DNA of 14,953 nt from Bacteroidales bacterium (GTDB lineage Bacteria > Bacteroidota > Bacteroidia > Bacteroidales > UBA932). The notes below the pieces were generated by a model, which worked only from the letters and a program-made list of their open reading frames with translations, had not been told where the DNA came from and ran no database searches. Positions 12,510 through 14,953 of this stretch are shown one piece after another; within the stretch, counting starts at the first letter, position 1; the number at the start of each line of letters is the position of its first letter. Location: contig JAKSKA010000013.1 in assembly GCA_024401915.1 (NCBI GenBank), forward strand, positions 1 to 14,953, in the 5' to 3' direction. Made by a program: the position numbers and the translations under genes.

Positions 12510-13826
12510 ATGAGACGCGTTCTGATAATCAGCTATTATTGGCCCCCGACAGGAGGCTCCGGAGTTCAGAGATGGGTGAAGTTCTGCAAGCACCTCCCCT
12601 CCCTCGGATGGCAGAGCGTAGTCTATACGCCGGAGAATCCGGAACAGCTGGCAGTTGACGAGAGTCTTCTGAAAGACATTCCCGAAAGTGTCGAGGTAAT
12701 CAGGACGCCGATACGCGAACCTTATGAAGTCTACAGGAAACTCTCCGGAGCGAAGGGCGGGAAACAAAGCGAAGTGACTCCCCTGAACTCCGGGAGGAAA
12801 TCCTGGAAAAAGAAACTGGCTGTCTGGGTGAGGGGCAACCTCTTCATCCCCGACCCCAGGGTCAGTTGGGTCAGGCCATCGGTCAAATATCTCAGGAAAT
12901 ACCTCGAGGACAATCCGGTGGACGTCATTATCACCACCGGGCCGCCGCAGTCGATGCATCTCATCGGCCGCAAGCTTATGCGGTCGATCAGGAAAAGCGC
13001 CCCTCAGACGAAATGGGTGGCCGATTTCCGCGATCCCTGGACCGAGATGTTCTATTTCAAGCACCTGGGCCTGTGGCCGCTCGCAAAGTGCATCCACAGA
13101 CGTATGGAGCAGAGCGTCCTCGACGAAGCGGATGCCGTGATTTCAGTGACGCCGCTCGTGCGCAAGGACTTCGAGCTGAAGACGAAGACGCCCGTGTGGC
13201 TGATAACCAACGGCTTCGACGAGGATGACTTCAAGGTCGCAGAACGCGGATGCGCCCGCAGCGACCGATTCACGATAGTGCATACCGGGCTCTTTGCAGC
13301 CGACGGCAACCCCATCGCTCTCTGGACAGCGCTCCGGAGGCTCTGCGATGCCGATGACGCGTTTGCCGAGAAGCTGGAAATCCGTCTTGCAGGCAAGGTG
13401 GACCGCGAGATAACGGACGCCATAGAAGCGGCGGGACTGGCGGACAGGCTCACGAACCTCGGCTATCTTCCCCACGACGGGACGGTCGTGGAGCAGCGCA
13501 GCGCTTCCGCGCTCATACTCCCCCTCCGCCAGGAGCCGGAGTACAGGAAGGTGCTGCCCGGAAAGATATTCGAATACCTTGCGGCACGGCGGCCCGTGCT
13601 CGGAATCGGCCAGGAGGACGGCGCAGCGGCGAACGTGCTGGAGAGCACCCGCAGCGGCGTGATGTTCGACTGGAACGAAAGCGGGCGTATGGAGGAGTTC
13701 CTGCTCGCACGCTGGGACGAATTCAGGAGCGGCGGAGAAAAACAGATAGACTCCGACATCTCCGCGTATTCACGCAGAGCCCTGACGGAGTCTCTCGTAT
13801 CGAAGCTGGAAACCCTTTTCCAGTAA
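12510..13826 (+). CDS. Glycosyltransferase, GT4-like (GT-B fold)
   Basis: A 438-residue GT-B glycosyltransferase, probably using a nucleotide sugar to build a cell-surface polysaccharide or glycolipid; donor and acceptor are unknown. The N-terminal Rossmann domain starts MRRVLIISYYWPPTGGSGVQR, with the glycine-rich acceptor-side loop at 15-21. VDVIITTGPPQSMHLIG and VADFRDPWTEM (169-180) are typical of this Bacteroidota subgroup. The C-terminal donor domain begins about residue 230 (LITNGFDEDDF), has FTIVHTGLF, and ends with the sugar-nucleotide motif GKIFEYLAARRPVLGI (351-366) that replaces the E-x7-E region. No signal peptide or membrane helix is seen. The start is set at 12510 because the family begins with this Met; an in-frame ATG at 12444 would start before the promoter. 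It stands alone and converges on thyA with 1 bp between the stop codons. Confidence 0.9.
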   Translation: MRRVLIISYYWPPTGGSGVQRWVKFCKHLPSLGWQSVVYTPENPEQLAVDESLLKDIPESVEVIRTPIREPYEVYRKLSGAKGGKQSEVTPLNSGRKSWKKKLAVWVRGNLFIPDPRVSWVRPSVKYLRKYLEDNPVDVIITTGPPQSMHLIGRKLMRSIRKSAPQTKWVADFRDPWTEMFYFKHLGLWPLAKCIHRRMEQSVLDEADAVISVTPLVRKDFELKTKTPVWLITNGFDEDDFKVAERGCARSDRFTIVHTGLFAADGNPIALWTALRRLCDADDAFAEKLEIRLAGKVDREITDAIEAAGLADRLTNLGYLPHDGTVVEQRSASALILPLRQEPEYRKVLPGKIFEYLAARRPVLGIGQEDGAAANVLESTRSGVMFDWNESGRMEEFLLARWDEFRSGGEKQIDSDISAYSRRALTESLVSKLETLFQ

Positions 13827-13827
13827 T

Positions 13828-14622
13828 CTAAACGGCGACAGGAGCCTTTATCGCAGGCCAGGGATCGTAATCCACGAGCTCGAAATCCTCGTACTTGAAA
13901 TCGAAGATGCTTTTCACCTCCGGGTTCAGCTTCATCACCGGAAGCTTGCGCGGAGTGCGGGAAAGCTGCTCGCGCACCTGGTCGAAGTGGTTGAGGTAGA
14001 TATGCGTATCGCCGGTGGTGTGGATGAACTCGCCCGGCTTCAGGCCGCAGCACTGCGCGATCATCATCGTGAGCAGCGCATAGGAGGCGATGTTGAAGGG
14101 CACGCCGAGGAAGGTGTCCGCGCTGCGCTGGTAGAGCTGGCAGGAAAGGCGTCCGTCCGCGACATAGAACTGGAAGAGGCAGTGGCAGGGAGGCAGCGCC
14201 ATACGGTCCACCTCGCCGGGATTCCACGCGCACACGAGCATCCTGCGGCTGTCGGGATTGTTCTTGATCGTTTCAACGACCTGCGAGAGCTGGTCGATGC
14301 TGCGTCCGTCGGGAGCGGGCCAGCTGCGCCACTGGTGGCCATAAACGGGACCGAGGTCTCCGTTCTCATCCGCCCACTCGTCCCATATCGTGACCTTGTG
14401 TTCCTGGAGATATCTGACATTGGTGTCGCCGGCAATGAACCACAGAAGTTCGTAGATAATGGACTTGAGATGCACCTTCTTGGTCGTGAGAAGGGGGAAG
14501 CCCTCGCTGAGGTCGAACCTCATCTGATGGCCGAAAATGCTTTTGGTTCCGACTCCGGTACGGTCCTTCTTGACCGTTCCGTTATCCATAATCTCCTGAA
14601 GGAGCTCCAGATACTGTTTCAT
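13828..14622 (-). CDS. thyA: Thymidylate synthase
   Basis: Cytosolic enzyme that methylates dUMP to dTMP using methylene-tetrahydrofolate, releasing dihydrofolate. At 264 residues it has the same length as E. coli ThyA and is highly similar throughout: [38 protein letters not shown] beginning at residue 41, [16 protein letters not shown], catalytic Cys146 in [26 protein letters not shown] and [10 protein letters not shown] (dUMP binding), and the C-terminal IKAPVAV that closes the active site. In many bacteria folA (dihydrofolate reductase) follows thyA; here the next gene is a convergent glycosyltransferase, so folA must be elsewhere. The promoter is at 14641-14648. The start at 14622 matches the family exactly. 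Confidence 0.98.
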   Translation of the reverse strand: MKQYLELLQEIMDNGTVKKDRTGVGTKSIFGHQMRFDLSEGFPLLTTKKVHLKSIIYELLWFIAGDTNVRYLQEHKVTIWDEWADENGDLGPVYGHQWRSWPAPDGRSIDQLSQVVETIKNNPDSRRMLVCAWNPGEVDRMALPPCHCLFQFYVADGRLSCQLYQRSADTFLGVPFNIASYALLTMMIAQCCGLKPGEFIHTTGDTHIYLNHFDQVREQLSRTPRKLPVMKLNPEVKSIFDFKYEDFELVDYDPWPAIKAPVAV

Positions 14623-14640
14623 ACGACTTTACCTTTTATG

Positions 14641-14648
14641 CAAATATA
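14641..14648 (-). promoter_or_regulatory. Bacteroidota -7 box for thyA
   Basis: On the minus strand TATATTTG, an exact TAnnTTTG box, ends 18 nt before the thyA ATG, so the leader is only about 12 nt. The -33 region falls near the base of the preceding terminator hairpin (14669-14696) and shows no clear TTTG. Confidence 0.6.
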
Positions 14649-14668
14649 GTCAATAATTGCATAATATA

Positions 14669-14696
14669 AACCCCGGAAGTTCGAGTTTCCGGGGTT
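14669..14696 (-). terminator. Terminator hairpin after the beta-helix protein gene
   Basis: AACCCCGGAA (14669-14678) pairs perfectly with TTCCGGGGTT (14687-14696) over an 8-nt loop. On the minus strand it is followed by TTTATATT, a weak T tract. It lies between the stop codon at 14720 and the thyA promoter, so it separates the two minus-strand units. Confidence 0.7.
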
Positions 14697-14719
14697 CATA
14701 TCGTATTTAAATGGACGGA

Positions 14720-14953
14720 TTACAGGAGGGTGTTGCCACCGCCGTCCGTAAAGTTGGTGTCGGTACAGATGTCGGCGAGAGTGAAGTCGCTGTAGGTCGT
14801 GCCGCCATCGAGCGAGTAGGTTCCGCCGAACTTGCAGTTCTTGATGATGCTGCCGGCAACGGAAGTGTTGGCGATACCTGCCGCAGATACACCAGCTGCA
14901 TATTGGATTGTCACCTTTCCGGAGAAGGAGCAGTCGTCGAGCAGACAGCCGGC
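14720..14953 (-). CDS. C-terminal end of a probable beta-helix surface protein, N-terminus missing
   Basis: The minus-strand frame is open from the right edge of the window to the TAA at 14720-14722, giving the last 77 residues of a longer protein. A GTG at 14914 begins a shorter reading but is not a convincing start. The visible part is rich in Gly, Thr, Ser and Asp and has a ladder-like repeat, CLLDDCSFSGKVTI and then GSIIKNCKFGGTYSL, with the N/D-C-x-F rungs typical of right-handed parallel beta-helix proteins. Such proteins are common as secreted or outer-membrane polysaccharide-binding or adhesin-like proteins in Bacteroidales. Enzymatic activity cannot be judged from this piece. A terminator hairpin follows at 14669-14696. 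The other minus-strand frame here (14707-14901) is low complexity and was not chosen. Confidence 0.65.
   Translation of the reverse strand, partial: AGCLLDDCSFSGKVTIQYAAGVSAAGIANTSVAGSIIKNCKFGGTYSLDGGTTYSDFTLADICTDTNFTDGGGNTLL

Noticed and set aside
14707..14901. Alternative minus-strand frame at the right edge
   Set aside because: Low-complexity Ser/Thr/Pro/Ala translation typical of a shadow frame. The frame ending at 14720 shows beta-helix-like repeats and runs open to the window edge.

Overview
The window looks like chromosomal DNA of a GC-rich member of the Bacteroidales (phylum Bacteroidota). Three things point there: promoters of the TAnnTTTG (-7) type upstream of most genes, a general lack of Shine-Dalgarno sequences, and gene content typical of gut Bacteroidales (GH31 glycosidase, Tic20/DUF4870-like protein, Bacteroides-type rhamnose genes with an AraC regulator). 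The genus cannot be fixed from the sequence; an uncultured gut lineage is a guess.

Layout. 1-2058: the 3' part of a GH31 alpha-glycosidase gene whose reading frame is cut near its end by a palindromic element of about 80 bp, followed by the severed tail and a good terminator. 2059-2384: gene-free, with a direct repeat and an inverted repeat. 2385-3239: tpiA (minus) with its promoter. 3251-3519: an orphan terminator-like hairpin on the minus strand, then tRNA-Ala(GGC) with promoter and terminator. 3550-4761: a membrane acyltransferase gene ended by a perfect 47-nt palindrome. 4770-7125: a two-gene unit encoding a Lys/Glu-rich helical protein with Tic20/DUF4870-like membrane segments and the ABC-F ATPase Uup. 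7127-8389: radA (minus), lacking the usual N-terminal zinc finger. 8446-12387: the L-rhamnose catabolism locus, with an AraC-family regulator (plus) facing the operon rhaA-rhaT-rhaD (minus). 12493-13826: a GT4-type glycosyltransferase (plus). 13828-14622: thyA (minus). 14720-14953: the C-terminal end of a probable beta-helix surface protein (minus).

How the genes work together. RhaT imports L-rhamnose, RhaA isomerises it to L-rhamnulose, and RhaD cleaves L-rhamnulose-1-phosphate to dihydroxyacetone phosphate and L-lactaldehyde. The kinase step (rhamnulokinase) is not encoded here. TpiA, in a separate unit, interconverts the triose phosphates that RhaD feeds into glycolysis. The adjacent AraC-type protein is the obvious candidate regulator. 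The other genes are housekeeping or envelope functions.

The most interesting points are structural: the palindrome inside the GH31 gene, a 12-bp perfect inverted repeat bracketing the rhaA start codon, back-to-back divergent -7 boxes between rhaA and the glycosyltransferase, the 47-nt perfect palindrome, the zinc-finger-less RadA, and three convergent gene pairs with no space between them. No CRISPR array, transposase, phage gene or recognisable defence system is visible.
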